Shown here one piece after another: positions 18,545 to 30,734 of a stretch of DNA of 64,000 nt (within the stretch, counting starts at the first letter, position 1; each line of letters begins with the position of its first letter). The notes under the pieces are model-generated. The model searched no databases, was not told where the DNA came from, and worked only from the letters and a program-made list of their open reading frames with translations. The stretch is from Geosiphon pyriformis (taxonomy: Eukaryota > Glomeromycota > Glomeromycetes > Archaeosporales > Geosiphonaceae), in the NCBI GenBank assembly GCA_016748015.1, contig JAAOMT010000710.1:34170-98169 (forward strand), read 5' to 3'. The translations under genes and the position numbers were made by a program.

Positions 18545-20129
18545 TAATAAAAAACTACTATGTAAAGCTGTGTGAATTTTTATGGATTCTGAAACTTTGT
18601 GTTTATAAAAATATGTTTCTACTGTTAGTTTGGATTTTTATTTGAAGTATTTGATTAATAAAGTATTATCAAATTTTCTATGCTAATAATGCTAAACACC
18701 AATTAAATTACAAGAATTTTTTGTGAATTATTCCAGAATTGATCTACAAAATTTAAAATTTCCCTAACTGTATTAATAAATGACTAAAAAACAAAAAATT
18801 TATCAATAATAATATTTAAATAAAAAAATATCTTTTTAAATATGTATTTTTTATATAAAAATCTTTTGGGTTTTTTTATTGTCTATATATCTTGTAATTT
18901 TGTTAGAAAATTTTAAATTTAATGCTTAATTATTTTTAAATATATAATTTAAAAATTAATAAAACATTAAATAAATAAAATAAAACAAAGTTATTTTAGT
19001 ATATATATATTTTTGGTTTATAAAAAAAACAGTTTTATAAACAGAATTTTTTTTAAAAATATGGTTTAAAAAAATTTTATGTTTTTGATTTTACATATTT
19101 ATTACAAATCAATTTTATAATAAGAACTTTTATTTAAAAATTATAATATTTTCTTTTGTTAAAAAATTTTATAAATATTTTTTTATCATAAAAAAATCTT
19201 AGACAATTAAAAAAAACCAAGAAAATTTTGAAAAAATCAACAAAAAATTGATTAATAAAGCAATAATAATAAACTAAATAATAAAACCAATAATAAATTT
19301 AATAATAAACTTAACAAAAAAAAATTAATTTAATTATTTATATTATATTACCAAAATCTTTAATATTGTACAATTATTTATAAATTATTAAAACAAATTA
19401 ATAAAAATTAAATATTAATAATTTTTATAAAAATATAAACAATTATAATTTTTTTGGTTTTTAATAATTTTTATAAATAAATAAGATTAATAAATAAATT
19501 TAAAAATATTATTAAAAATCGAATTGAATTTAATTTACCATTTTAAAAAAATTATTACAAATATTTAAATAAAAAAAACTATAAATTTTAAACCAATTTT
19601 AATTCTTAAAAAAATGTAAAATAAAATTTTATTATATTTTTAATTTAAGATTAAAGTTTTTTAATTTGAAGTTTTTTAATTTTTTATCTAATTTTTCTAT
19701 TACTTTTTTATTTATAAATTTATTTTATTAATAAATATTAATAATAAATAAGAAATATCCAAAAGTTTAATGTTTTTTTTGCAAAATAAAACTAAAATTA
19801 AGAGTTTTTCTTAATTAAAAATTGTTTTAATTATAATATAAGCATAATTATATGAATTTATTTTACAATATATAAGAAAAAACAAGAATTATAAAAGATG
19901 TTTTTAAAGCAAAAAAATTATAAAATCATTAATATTTGTTTTTAGGCAAAAATTAATTTAGAATTTATTTAAAAAATAATAATTAACTTTTAAAAAAAGC
20001 ATAAAAAACAATTAAATATATTAGAAAAAATTAAAACTACTACATTAAGAATTTTTTTAATTAGCTATTAAAAAAATATGGTTTTTATATATTTAATTTA
20101 GAAAATAATAAAAAATTATTAATTTTTTT
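18545..20129. other. Extreme AT-rich DNA
   Basis: About 1.6 kb dominated by A/T runs with hardly any CpG and no ORF worth keeping. It may be a repeat decayed beyond recognition; I could not match it to any other part of the window. Confidence 0.6.
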
Positions 20130-20258
20130 TTATTAACACATTTAACAAGTATAGCCCAATCACTATCTAGTACATAGAGCCAAACTAAAAGGCTCAAACT
20201 AAACATGACTTATGCACTCTCTACATGTGGCTAGCCACTCAGGCCAAACAAGGCAATA

Positions 20259-23200
20259 CTACACATTTATATTAACCTGCATACTGCCATCCAGACCAGA
20301 AAAGAAACAAAATGGCTTCCGATGACCAAAATTAACAGCAAAAGAATTGGCCACACCAAGCAATCTTACAATACCATCAAACAAACCCAAAGGCACACCA
20401 TGAGAGAGTCCAGAAACAACACCACCATCACAAACCAGACCAGTCTTCTCCATTACCACCTGGTGGCTGGACCTAATCAACCACACCTTAGCACAATGTA
20501 ACCCAACAATAAACCTGACATAATTAACAATCTGAGCAGCAGCCACCTTACTATCCTCGAAAATACCACAAGCCTCCTCATACCACTCCCTCAGCACAAA
20601 TCCTTTGCAAATCAAAGTATACAATCCAACATCAATAGAACATTGTGACAAAACTTGCAATACGGCAGAAGTAGGGGAACCACCAGCCAAAACTGATCAA
20701 TGGGCAGAAGCCTCAGCCAAGATCTCTCCATGAATGCCAGACTCATGAACACAAGTAAAAGCATGGTCAGAGAACTCCACCTCACTGCACAATAAACACA
20801 ACACACTAGGGTAGCACTTATCATACAATCTTTTTCTGACTGCCACTAGCAATTTCCTGTGCACAGCCTTTATAAGATAAGTGCGAAACATTGAGGACTT
20901 ACAACTAGTGAATCCAGCAAGCATATGAGAATCAGGATGCCACACTTTTGCAGTAACAACCCAATCTATGCAACTAATCATTGCATCCAGAACCACATCA
21001 CAACCAGAACCAGCCTCCCAATAAGCACGACAAACGGACTGAAAAATATCTCTAACAAAATGACAGGCATTGCCAGAAACAGCGACACCCTCAGCAACCA
21101 AAAAATGTTCACACACATTAGCACAAAGAGAAAAGGGGGATCCAGAGGCAGTCCCAGCAGCCAAGTCAGCCTCCACATTACCAGAAATTCTAGAGTGGCC
21201 CTTCACTTTAACCCAACTCACACTAAGATCTTTATTCCTGACCAAATTAAAAATATAACGTCTCTCTAGCCAGCATTGATTATGGAAATTGGGGGTGGCC
21301 AAAGACATCTCAGATACACACACATCAATAGTGGCCTGACTGTCAAGATACAACACCACAGTACTTGAAGAAGAAATACACTCCAAGGACAAAGTGACAG
21401 TCTGTAATTCAGCTATAGTAGATAACAAAAGACCACAAACAGCAACACCAACACTCTTATCCAAGACTGGAAAGTATGCAGCAGCACCACAGATGACTTC
21501 AGCAGAGCCTGCATTCTTTAAAGACCCATCTGTAAAAACTTCAAAAAAGCCAGACCAAATGTTATATAAACCATTTTTCACCACAAAAAATTTTCCAGAT
21601 CCCAAAATGTCCAAACCAAGCTTCTCCGCAAAGCTAACAAAATCAGAAAATGAATAACCCTGACCCTTCAAAAATTCAGAAGAAACCATGAACCAATGAG
21701 GCACAGAACCATGCAAATCCAATCTCTTCTAATTACGAAAAGTTTTCCAACCCAACAAAACACCCTTCTTATCAAAAAGTTGATCACTAAAAGTGACACC
21801 AAAGCATTTAAGAGATTTGACCAAATCAAAATACAAAGACTTTCCAAGAATAGAGGACAATGGAAAATGACCAGGACTATGAAATGCAGTGGAGAAATTG
21901 TTTACCAAAGACAGCTCACTGCCTAAAAAAATCTTCACCATTTCAGCCAAAAAATTGTCCACTGAATTAACACACAACCTAACCGGAAACTGCAACAGAT
22001 CCAAAAGAGCCTAATCAAGAACCTATAGATCCAAAAACCTATGACTAAACAAATGTCTAAGAACACCAGAGGCATTAAAGAACATTATTAAAGCAGCAAC
22101 CTTCCCTTCTGACTGCATCTGCTCAAAAGGCTTCAGGCCATATAATGAAGGATGATGCAAAGCAGCATCAAAAAAATCACAGGGGAGACAAGCCTTAGAC
22201 CTGAGACCCTTCCTAACCAAGACATCCCACTTGCGACAAACATTAGGAAGGACAAAACTAAACTGAATATGATAGCTAACAATAGGCTGCAAAACAGCCG
22301 AAACCAGATAGGAGAATTGTTTATCTGTAATAGCCTTCTTGAGCACAACATTAACAAAGAAATGTACATCCGCATGAGTCTTGGCAACACTCGGCCTTAA
22401 GAGCCCCTCAGTTGACAAAAAGATATCCAGATACTGATGTGCTTCATCTTTTCTAGCAATAGAAATTGGCTGACCACAAATGCTTAATGAAGCCACTTTA
22501 ACACCCTGATTGATAGAAATAGCTACCATCTTTTCACTGTTGATAGAAATATCATTGACCACAAAAAATTCACTGGCAATGTTCAGAGCATATTGAGTGG
22601 AAGCCTGACAATTCTCAATCCAGATCATATTATCAACAAATACACCAGCCAAAAAATATGATGTCAAACCACCACCACTCTCAATCCTGCTAGTTTTCGA
22701 AACAAACTTAGTATCAATCCGGTACTTACACAAATGTTCATGCCTCTTAACCTCACACAAAAGTGGATCGTAAAAAATCTTCCATAGAAGTGGTGAAAAG
22801 ACCTTACTCTGATCCAGCCCATCATGCATCTTATAACCATCAGTCAAACCAAAGTCAGTCATCACCCTGTTAACTCTATCCTCATGAATACTACCAAAAA
22901 ACCTTATGAATCTCTCACACATCTTGACATGCCACAAACTAGTCCTCAAATGATGCCATCCAACTGAATCATAAGCTTTCCACATATCTTGCAAGACCAA
23001 CCACAACTCTCTATTTTTCTTAAGGGCATCCTCAACCACTAAACTGACAGCAAACACCAGAGATTGTGTGGACGTACCTTTTAGCACTAAGAAGTTGTCA
23101 TCTCGAAGAATGTTGAACTTGCTACAAGCCATCGAAATATGATCAGACAGAACTTTGGAAAGAATCTTCCTGGCAGTCTCAATCAAAGCAATGGGCCAAG

Positions 23201-24944
23201 TGTTCATAAGAACCCCATCCCAGTCATAAGGCTTAGAAATCATAGACACCCATGCCCTCTTCCACAAAACAGGTACCATACCAACAGACAAACATTTATT
23301 GAACAGCGCCAACAGGCACCCCAAAACCACTTCCTCATCATGCTTCCACAACTTATTAGGAATGCCAGACAAACCAGCGGCCTTGCTATTAGGTAGACCA
23401 CCAACAACAGAAAGTAGCTCTCCCATACTGATTGTACACATAACACCTGAAAAAGCATCATTCTGAACATAGTCTAAAGGCACATACTGACAAGCCCAAA
23501 GATCAGGAAGCACTGACTGCACAGAGTATTTCCTTGTCCACCCCTCCATTATCCTGTTCACGCTTGATTTCACTTCTCCAGGCAGCAACACCAACTCATC
23601 ATCAACTACCAAATAATCCAACACCACCTTGTAAAAAGGTCTTTCCAATACACTCTTGATCATACTACCTTTGTCCGAACAGAAATTATCCATATGCTTT
23701 TCAATCGTCTTCTTGACAGATGTTTCCTTAGCCAATCTCAACTCAAACATCTTAGACCTTCTGTAATCTCTGTGAACCAATAACAAATGCCTAACAACAA
23801 CATCAGATTTAACCCCTGAGTCAACCAAGTCCTTGAAAGCATGAGCCTTCACAACATTCAGAGTTAAAAATTTACTCACAAGACGATTAGTATCAGACAA
23901 GTCACCAGAGCAAAACTTCTTAACAATCTTGGCCACTAACATTTCCAGACCGAAAAACCTAGAAGAATGTATGTTTCTTGAACACTTGAACTCACTAAAC
24001 CAATGCCTCGAAAACGTCACATCAGCAGAATCTACCACAGCCCCCACCAAGACTGCCCACATAGCATTCACATCACCATGCATTTCTGCACCAGAGAACT
24101 CCTCACCCAAAGACAAGAGTTTTGTTGAAGAGAGATCCTTAAATTTGGCCCATTCAGCACAGTCAACATCCTTGATTTTGAACTTCCAATGGTCTCTATT
24201 CACTTGCTTATGCAAACTATTCAATCGAACATCCAGAAGTCCACCCAAACCGACTGAAACCGCTACTGCCCTGTGATCAGTGTCAAAAAAATCCAAAACA
24301 GAGACCACTTAATGACCAGCTACAGCAGAAGACAAATTACCACCAACAAAAATGTAATCAATTGTCTTCCCAACTCCTCTTGAGTTGCTCTACGCATAAA
24401 AATCAGCCAAATGATGACTAACAAATGAGTTGACCAAATCCAGACTCAAACAAAACTTGAAACTAGCACTTTTATCAGATCTATTCTCATTAAAGTCTCC
24501 ACCCAAGATAACAAAATTGCTGGAGTTGACAGTCTTTGCAATGAGAGAATTAACTTCAGAAGCCTGACTAAACCTAGTCCCAGATGAGACACCAGCATAC
24601 AACCCCAAAACAGTAACTAAAAGCTTGTTCTTAAACAAAAGCCGAACAGAAATAACCTGACCAGGAACTTTTTCTATCTTAGAAACATAACGAGCCAAAA
24701 AAGTGTTCATAATAATAGCAACCCCAGCACTCATAAAACCTTTATCCAATCCTGAAGAAAAAATTCGCACTTCATCAAACTTATCCTTAATCTAAGGCCC
24801 AGAAAAGGACTTCAACTTTGTCTCAGTGACAAAAAAAACCATATTTCTCAAGTCTATATGCCAACGAATAACATCCATTTGCTTCGTAAGAACATTGATA
24901 TCTCGAACATTGCATGTAGCAAATTTTCAGACTAAACAGCTCAT
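20259..24944 (-). pseudogene. LINE-1 ORF2: endonuclease, RT, RNase H (about 1,561 codons)
   Basis: Starts at ATG in an ATGA overlap with the ORF1 stop (24,941-24,944). The endonuclease has ATCNVRDIN, GGDFNE and, near its end, DTDHRAV (about 24,250-24,310). RT has motif A LQDMWKAYDSVGW, motif B LDQSKVFSPLLW, and motif C FVDNMIW, where LINE-2 reads FVDD; this Asp-to-Asn change would kill RT. RNase H is complete by eye: FTDGS, AELQ, LDSQ and NVEAD (about 21,170-21,610). Near the C-terminus is CLLC...HAFTC. Every open segment is in one frame. At least seven stops interrupt it, including TGA at codon 6 and TGA near 20,694. The enzyme nicks DNA and primes reverse transcription on it. Confidence 0.88.
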
Positions 24945-26806
24945 TGGGATGAAAATGGAAGAGAACAACCCGAATTAGAGCACAAGAGATCCAATCTTGC
25001 CAGAACAGCACCAATTGAAGCTTCCAGAACAGACATCTTAGATTCCAAACCATCCATTTTGGAGATAAGAACCCTAAAGTCACTTGAGCTAAGAACAGCA
25101 GTAGATTCACCAGTGCCAGAAGAGGGGAAAACAGATAAAGTTGATACATCATCCAAAGCCATATCTGAACCCACAACTGAAGCTGCAAGCACAGAAACAA
25201 CTGGAGATGCACCATCAAAAAGAGAAGCCAACAGCACCAAATTGACAAAACTGAGCTTTTTCAATATACCAGAAATCTGATCTGCCAAAATCTCCAAAGA
25301 GCATTCCAATGTTGCCAAACGAACGTCCAATTGAAACATGACAAAAGGGTCAGATATCAAAGAAGAAGAAACCAAGCCAGAACGCACACCTGCACCAGAA
25401 GAACTAGAGGAAGACACACAAGAGAGAGAACCACCAGCAACTTGAGCCCAAGTTTTACCAGTGAAAGACACTGGACGGGAGATAAAAGCCTGCTTCCTCT
25501 TATAAATGTCAGCCAAACAAACCCAATCCTGATCAGAAACCACTCGCTTCCTGCAAGATCCAGAATTCTCACCTACAGGACAGACACCAGAAACATGACC
25601 AAATTGTTTACATGCAGTACAACAGGCCAGAGAAAGACCAGCCCAATGTAAATTTGCACCCTTGAACACTGAAACTGAACCAATAACCGCCAACTTGGAT
25701 GCCTTATCACCAAAACAAATTATTGTGCATCTATTACAAACATAAAAACTAGAATTCCAGCCAATTAAACAAGTCTTCCCACCGTACAATTCCAACAAGT
25801 CTGACAAATCATGAGCAGTAATCTCAGTTGGTAAAGTATAGAGCAAAGCCTTATGTTGATTCCTAGATACCCATGTTTGTTTATTATTGATTGCTTTGGC
25901 CACACGAACAGAATTTTTTTCCACCAATACAGACCATTGAGCTGTGACCAAATCAGCCATTTCTGATGATTCATATTCCACCAAGGCCTTCTGCCAAAGA
26001 CCAATAAGTTGTAACCTAACAGACACAATCTTACCAAATTTGAAAAATACTGCCTCAATTGCTGATTTGAAAAGATCCACCGGAATCTTCTTGACAATCA
26101 CTTCCTGATTCAAATGGCTATTCATCTTTCTTACATTATCATTGACAAAAATTTTTTCACTAATCGCCATTTCCCTAGTCTTTTTCAAACTTAATTCAAA
26201 AGTAAAAGATGATCTTATTATGCCTGAAAACTTTGAAGGAGTCGATGCCTCTCCAAAACCATTAATTTGATAAAAAATCTTTTTTACTGCAATCAACTTA
26301 TCACTGTTGGTTTTTCCAGGCACAGCAGACAGTTCTATATCTAGGGTGAAAGATTTGACTGGCTTAAAACTGTGTGTATCTGCTGCACATAATTTAATCA
26401 ATGACACAGAGCTGGCAAACTTAGGAAAAGGAAGCATCAAAATGTCATTATCATCACTCATGTTATCAAATGTCAGAACCTTTGGTGGGTGCCCCAACAC
26501 GTACGTCCGAGTACGGGTTTTTCTAGGTGTTGTTTTGTCCTCATTTTTACTGTATTCAGAAGTGACCAAATTCACATAACTGGTCTCTTCAGTGACCATA
26601 TTTTCTATGTTCTCCATGTCAGAAAGATCACTAATACTGCTAGCTATACTACCTACCTTGCTGCTCCAAGACACCATATGTTCTGGTCCAGAGTCCCCTA
26701 TATTCAACAAATTCAATGGTCCAGCAAACAAGTCCACCACACCTCCACTTGTTTCAGGTTTTTTTGGTTTTTTAAACAACACATCACGAGAGTAGACACT
26801 ATCCAC
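24941..26806 (-). CDS. LINE-1 ORF1: nucleic-acid-binding protein with CCHC knuckle (621 aa)
   Basis: A long intact frame. The N-terminal part is acidic and Ser-rich. The region around IVKKIPVDLF...FFKFGKIVSVRLQLIGLWQKALVEYES resembles an RRM-like fold (inference). The knuckle CTACKQFGHVSGVC follows (about 25,590-25,632), then a Ser-rich stretch and a C-terminal helix (SKMSVLEASIGAVLARLD) that could form a coiled coil. The listed start is a GTG. The same frame continues upstream past one TGA (26,807-26,809) into the 5' region, so the real start is likely further up. Such ORF1 proteins bind the LINE RNA. Confidence 0.82.
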   Translation of the reverse strand: MDSVYSRDVLFKKPKKPETSGGVVDLFAGPLNLLNIGDSGPEHMVSWSSKVGSIASSISDLSDMENIENMVTEETSYVNLVTSEYSKNEDKTTPRKTRTRTYVLGHPPKVLTFDNMSDDNDILMLPFPKFASSVSLIKLCAADTHSFKPVKSFTLDIELSAVPGKTNSDKLIAVKKIFYQINGFGEASTPSKFSGIIRSSFTFELSLKKTREMAISEKIFVNDNVRKMNSHLNQEVIVKKIPVDLFKSAIEAVFFKFGKIVSVRLQLIGLWQKALVEYESSEMADLVTAQWSVLVEKNSVRVAKAINNKQTWVSRNQHKALLYTLPTEITAHDLSDLLELYGGKTCLIGWNSSFYVCNRCTIICFGDKASKLAVIGSVSVFKGANLHWAGLSLACCTACKQFGHVSGVCPVGENSGSCRKRVVSDQDWVCLADIYKRKQAFISRPVSFTGKTWAQVAGGSLSCVSSSSSSGAGVRSGLVSSSLISDPFVMFQLDVRLATLECSLEILADQISGILKKLSFVNLVLLASLFDGASPVVSVLAASVVGSDMALDDVSTLSVFPSSGTGESTAVLSSSDFRVLISKMDGLESKMSVLEASIGAVLARLDLLCSNSGCSLPFSSQ

Positions 26807-27006
26807 TCACTTCTTTTTGGTGTTTGGACAGGTCCCCAAACCAGTCGAGCCAGAGCCAAAACCACCAGCAGATGAGCTCACTGGTTCTATCGCAATAAAT
26901 AAAGGGTCATTCAAAGAAATAGTTATAGGAAACAAAGGGAGATAGGAAAAGGGAAAACTATAACTTCAATAAATCTTTTACTCTCGTCATGGCCAGAGGA
27001 TCGACA

Positions 27007-27539
27007 AGAGAAAAAATTTTCAATTTTTTAAAATTATTAAAAATTCATAAAAATAATAATATTAATTGGAAATAATATTATCTAAATATTAAATTAATAT
27101 GTTTTAATAAAATATTTTATTATAATATTTTATTTTATTTAAACAAATTATAATAAAAATAATTTTTTTATAAGATAATAAAAAATAATATAATCAAAAC
27201 TAATTACTTATAACAAATTAAATATATATATAAAAATAGAAAAAAAATTTAAAACAAAAAAAACTTATTATTTATAATAAAACTATAGTAAAAAGTTGAT
27301 TTAATATAAAGCTAAAAAAATTATATATATAGCTAAATTATTTAAAATTTATGTATTATATTAATATTATTTTAATTACATTAATTATTTATGTATATTA
27401 AATTAATTTATTTATTTTAAGCTTACTTAACATATTATTTTTTCAAAAATTAATAATTTGGATAATTAAATTTAAATAATTAAATTTAAAATTTAATTGT
27501 TTATTAATGATACTAATTATAATTATAATTAATATAATA
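27007..27539. other. AT-rich gap between LINE-1 and a relic
   Basis: Nearly pure A/T with short runs and no supported ORF. No repeat match found by eye. Confidence 0.5.
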
Positions 27540-29760
27540 AAAACTTTTTGTCTTCTTAATTTTATAATCATAATTAAAATAAAGAATAAAAAAGCTGTAC
27601 TTGATATCTTTTCTAAGATATTTAATAAAATTTTAACCAAAAAAGCTTTCTCTGTTGTAGAAACTACTAAACAGAATATCTTAAAAGCTTTTCTCTTAAA
27701 TATTTATAGTAAAAAGCTGCTTTTAATGATTTCTAAAGCATTTTTTTTATCTTTGGCTGGTTTTTCACCAGTCAAAGTTCTTTTAAAGAACACACATGGA
27801 TTAATTTTAGTATTGTTTTTACTTTTTTAAAAAGCCCAAAAGTTTTTAATAACAGATTAGTTAATAAGCTAATCTTTTCTTTTATAGTTTTTACATCAGA
27901 TGCTGTTAGTACTTTTTTTCTGAAAAAAATGATCAAAAAAACCAAAAATTCAGAAAAGTAAGGACAATTGTTTACTTTTGCTATTGTTATATTGAACTTT
28001 TTTGTGATTTTTAATAAGATCTTAAATAAAATTTTTGTTGTTTTATTCAGTATATTGTCTAAAATAGGCCAAGATCAACCATTGACTATATTACCAAATG
28101 TAATGTTATTCAATAAATTTTTGTTAGTTATAGAAGCAAAACAACTATTTCTTGTAGAGTTATCTGTTCTTAAAAGCTGGACTAATCAAATAAAAACTAA
28201 ATCATTTTCTCTGCTGGTTTCTAATACTGTTGTTAATGGTGCTTAAGAAACTATTATTAATTGTTAAAGATTTGCTGAATAAGTGGCCTTCAATTTGGTG
28301 TTTGATGCTATTTTTAAAATTAAATTGGCTCATGTTAAGACTGTTTTTCAGTTTATATATGGTTTTTTAAATACAAAATCAATATTAAAGAACAATATAA
28401 AGCTTTTTTGTATGAAATTTGTTTATTAAAAGTCTTTAAAAGCTGTCTTTTTGGTTGAATTTACAAGCTTTGTTTATTTAGCCACTCTTAAAATTGTCAA
28501 GTCTTTAGTAATTTCTGAGTTTGGTTCCTTTTTTGTTGCTGTTATACTGTATGATATACTTTTAAGTATATTTGTTGTTAACATTAAAACAGCTTTTAGT
28601 GTGTTTGATAAAATTACTTGGATTGTACAAAAGCCTGCTGGTATTTGGTAATATGTGGTAATTTATTTTGAAAAACTGAACTCTGTTATATCTGCTTTAA
28701 ATCATTGATTGGTTTTGGTAGGTAAAGATAGTATTAAGATTCTTTTTTTGGTAAATTAAAATAAGACTATTCTGTTTCATAATAAATTTAAAGCCAAATT
28801 GGTTAATTTTTTTTTAATTGTATTATATTTAAAATCAGTAATATGATCTCTTAAGTTGGTAGTCAAATGTGTTTCATTCTTTATTTTTCTGATTCTGGTT
28901 ATTATTTCTGGTTTGTTTTGGTTATATTTAAATTTCAGATTAATTTGAATGCTGCTATTGTTAAGATTAATACACTAAAAAAGTATTATATTTGGTAGAA
29001 AACTCTTGATTGTTAATACTGTTTTAGGTGTCAAGAAATAAGCTATCTGGTTATAGACTATAAGGTTTTTTTACTTTTTTCTTCTAAGACTTTTAAGATA
29101 TTTGCTCTATGTTTTGTAAATATAAAGTTTTATGTTAAGGTGGCTGTTCCTTTAAGCTTTTTTGAGTTCTTTCTATTGGTAACTTCTGCTTTTTTTTCTA
29201 AGGTTGAAGATAATCTTTTAATTTTGTCTTGGTTGGTGTTTTTGGAATCTGATTTGGCCAAGTTGTTTACTTTAGTTAGATTTATTATTAATCTTGTTGA
29301 CATATTGGTAACTATTTTTAAACAATTTGTTAAAAGTAATTTTGTGATAAACAGCAAGCTTAAAAACAAAAATAAATAAGCTTATAGTGTATTTGAATGC
29401 TTTTAGCAAATCTGTTAATAAGTTGGAAAAAAAAGTAGTGGCTTTAAAAACAAAGTGTAACATAAAAGATATTAATATGTTTAGTAATTATGGAATTTTA
29501 ATTGAAGTAAATAAAAAAATGTTTGGCAAGTTAATAGTACTTTGAAAATTTGAATCTCTTAAAGTTAAGTCTTGTTTCATAAAAACAGCCAAATAACTTA
29601 TTGAATTGGTTCCTAGTAGTCTTACTTTGTTTAATATTGTTCAAAAAATGTCTATTTTAAACAAATTTTCTTGTAAGATAACAGTATAGTATAGTCCAAA
29701 CTGGCTTGAATAACTGATTATATGTAGAAAGTATATAAACTATACTTAGTTTAGAATACT
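27540..29760 (+). pseudogene. Relic of a LINE-type ORF1-like protein with CCHC knuckle
   Basis: Plus-strand frames can be followed through many stops and a few frame changes: open pieces at 27,507-27,830, 27,968-28,246, 28,451-28,651 and 29,140-29,379. The best landmark is a decayed knuckle at 29,020-29,061, C-F-R-C-Q-E-I-S-Y-L-V-I-D-Y, where Gly, His and the last Cys have become Ser, Tyr and Tyr, each by one C-to-T or G-to-A step. The following SLES-like segment (FLESDLAKLFTLVRFI) is coiled-coil-like. It differs from LINE-1/LINE-2 ORF1, so it is a second knuckle-protein family. No RT was found downstream. Confidence 0.6.
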
Positions 29761-30489
29761 TAGTTTTTTCTAAAGTACTAGATAATAGTTGGATTATATT
29801 TATTAAACTTTAATAATAATAAAAATTAATATAATTAGACACAAATTGATTAATTATATTTTTTGAGAACTATTTTTAAATAATAATTGCAGATTTGAAA
29901 TATTAAATTATTTAAATAAGATATATAAAAATCTTAAAACATAACAAAACTATTATTATTAAATTATATATATTAATATTAAATTTTTATTAATGTTTTT
30001 TAGTTTGTTAAAATTTTTTATATTTAATTTAAATAAAAATACAAAACTTTTTATTTTGTTGATTTTTTACTCATAATAAAACCACTAAAATTTAAAAAAA
30101 TTTAGTTATATTTATTTATTTATTTTTCTATTTTTTTTACTTACTTTAACTATTTCTTTTAATATAAATCTGTTTATAATTATAAAACAGACTAATATGT
30201 TAATTGGTTTTGCAAATACTAATAAAATTAAAGTAATAAATCGTTTTAACACAAAAAACTGTAACTTACATATTTATATACTTAAAAACTTTATTTAAAA
30301 GTTGAAAAAATTAATTGCTAATTCTAATTTTGTGAATTTTTTAGCTAAGTTTTTAGTTATTAATATGCTAAAAACTAATAATACTCTTAAAAATCACTTT
30401 TGAGACAATAAAGTTAAGAATAAAAAAATAACATTAATAATTAGTCTAATATAAATAACTTAAAAATAATCTTTAATTTTAAATCTTTT
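29761..30489. other. AT-rich DNA before LINE-2
   Basis: About 730 bases, mostly A/T, no supported ORF. It may be the remainder of the preceding relic. Confidence 0.5.
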
Positions 30490-30734
30490 TTTTGTTGATC
30501 CCCCAGTTACAACGAAAGCGAGATATTGTTGAAGAAAAAGTTTCCCTTATTTCTTATTCTTTTTGTATTTTAACTATTTCTTTAGACATATCTTTGTTTG
30601 TAAATATAGAACTGGCAAATCTTGTTGCTGGTGGCTTTAGATCTACTTTTGCTGAGTTGGAGAACCAGCCTGATATGAAAAAAAAAAGGTAAATAGTGTA
30701 TACTTATGCAGTACATCTTACAAGAAACTGAGGA

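Larger units (their letters stand above)
20130..27006 (-). mobile_element. LINE-1: near full-length non-LTR retrotransposon
   Basis: About 6.9 kb on the minus strand with two ORFs and a 3' end in TTAATAAAAAAAAATT, like LINE-2 (37,345). The 5' end GTCGATCCTCTGGCC corresponds to GTTGATCCCCCAGTT of LINE-2. ORF1 (24,941-26,806) is a knuckle protein. ORF2 (20,259-24,944) has an APE-type endonuclease, RT, RNase H and a C-terminal Cys/His motif. That domain order fits RNase H-bearing LINEs. ORF2 keeps one frame for 1,562 codons and is broken only by stops. It is the youngest LINE here. Confidence 0.9.

Noticed and set aside
20925-21269. Plus-strand ORFs at 20,925-24,276 and 25,059-26,875
   Set aside because: All lie opposite LINE-1 ORF1 or ORF2, where domain motifs are clear on the minus strand.
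27507-27830. Intact membrane protein gene
   Set aside because: Hydrophobicity results from AT-rich codons (Ile, Leu, Phe, Lys); the piece lies in a decayed LINE-like ORF.
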